Assembly (NCBI GenBank): GCA_003453735.1
Contig: DMNE01000097.1
Location: 11,118 to 16,673 of the forward strand
Length of the DNA: 5,556 nucleotides
Direction of reading: 5' to 3'
Source of the DNA: Nitrospiraceae bacterium
Lineage (GTDB): Bacteria; Nitrospirota; Thermodesulfovibrionia; Thermodesulfovibrionales; UBA9159
In this document: piece after piece, positions 5,128-5,556 of the stretch
How the letters are laid out: each line of letters begins with the position of its first letter
How positions within the stretch are numbered: the stretch's first letter is position 1
Translations under genes and position numbers: made by a program
Notes under the pieces: generated by a model
What the model was told of the DNA's origin: nothing
Seen by the model: only the letters and a program-made list of their open reading frames with translations
Databases searched by the model: none

Positions 5128-5556
5128 GTGCTGCAAGATAACATCGCTGTGGGCTTAACATTCGATGACGTTCTGCTTCTACCCGCTAAATCCGACATTC
5201 TGCCGAAAGATGCGGACATCAGCACGCAACTCACCAAATCCATAAAGATCAATATCCCCCTTCTCAGTTCCGCAATGGATACGGTCACCGAAGCGGCACT
5301 GGCTATCGCCATAGCGCGGGAAGGAGGCATTGGTATCGTTCATAGGGCGATGTCGCCCCATAGACAGGCGACAGAGGTGGATACGGTCAAAAAATCAGAG
5401 AGCGGCATGATCATCGACCCTATTACTATTGCCCCCGCTGCGCCCATCTCAGAAGCGCTGAAGCTCATGGAAAAATACCGGATATCAGGTGTTCCCGTTA
5501 CTGTGGACGGTAAACTGATAGGAATCCTCACGAACCGGGACCTGAGGTTCGAAACA
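5128..5556 (+). CDS. guaB: Inosine-5'-monophosphate dehydrogenase, first 143 residues, cut by the window edge
   Basis: GuaB oxidises IMP to XMP with NAD+, the committed step from IMP to GMP, in the cytoplasm. The translation [20 protein letters not shown] has the invariant GLTFDDVLL opening. SSAMDTVTE follows at 47-55 and [13 protein letters not shown] at 64-76, typical of the first strands and loops of the TIM barrel. From about residue 94 the Bateman module begins: a CBS domain with [18 protein letters not shown] and [14 protein letters not shown] (128-141). The second CBS domain, the catalytic cysteine loop and the flap lie beyond the edge. GTG 5128 is chosen from the Shine-Dalgarno and from the family N terminus. 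The frame stays open upstream to 4987, discussed as a finding. It follows rng by 273 bases on the same strand, with no convincing terminator between; guaA often follows guaB but cannot be seen here. Confidence 0.97.
   Translation, partial: MLQDNIAVGLTFDDVLLLPAKSDILPKDADISTQLTKSIKINIPLLSSAMDTVTEAALAIAIAREGGIGIVHRAMSPHRQATEVDTVKKSESGMIIDPITIAPAAPISEALKLMEKYRISGVPVTVDGKLIGILTNRDLRFET

Noticed and set aside
4908..5330. 140-residue reverse-strand ORF over the start of guaB
   Set aside because: The plus strand encodes unmistakable GuaB across the overlap; the remaining part has no recognisable product.

Overview
The window looks like chromosomal DNA of a Gram-negative bacterium of moderate GC content. 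It holds housekeeping genes with clear bacterial signatures (purM, an RNase G-type rng, guaB) and an RNase E/G enzyme very close in residue numbering to the proteobacterial one. The secreted protein has a classical Sec signal peptide. A Desulfobacterota- or Nitrospirota-like source is my guess from general flavour only; nothing here proves a lineage.

Layout from left to right. The 5' part of purM runs leftward out of the window (1-302). A 560-base gap follows with no convincing gene; it carries an orphan leftward intrinsic terminator and several inverted repeats. A family 2 glycosyltransferase (865-1875) reads rightward and is visibly more AT-rich than the housekeeping genes. After about 350 gene-poor bases comes a small secreted protein with six cysteines in its mature part (2225-2581), with a good sigma-70-like promoter almost touching its start codon. 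Another 361-base gene-poor stretch leads to a 97-codon hypothetical ORF (2943-3236). A REP-like palindrome (3292-3355) then sits directly before the Shine-Dalgarno of rng (3373-4854). After a 273-base gap, guaB begins at 5128 and runs off the right edge.

Two purine enzymes lie at the two ends on opposite strands: purM (fifth step of IMP synthesis) and guaB (IMP to XMP). They are not in one operon. The centre (glycosyltransferase, cysteine-rich secreted protein, hypothetical ORF) is the accessory part: genes stand alone, are separated by long spacers and lack good Shine-Dalgarno sequences, as in a region of past insertion and decay between conserved blocks. I found no transposase, tRNA, CRISPR array or recognisable defence or biosynthetic system. 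The points most worth a second look are the orphan terminator upstream of purM, the possibly leaderless secreted protein, the REP element at rng, and the open reading frame upstream of and in frame with guaB.
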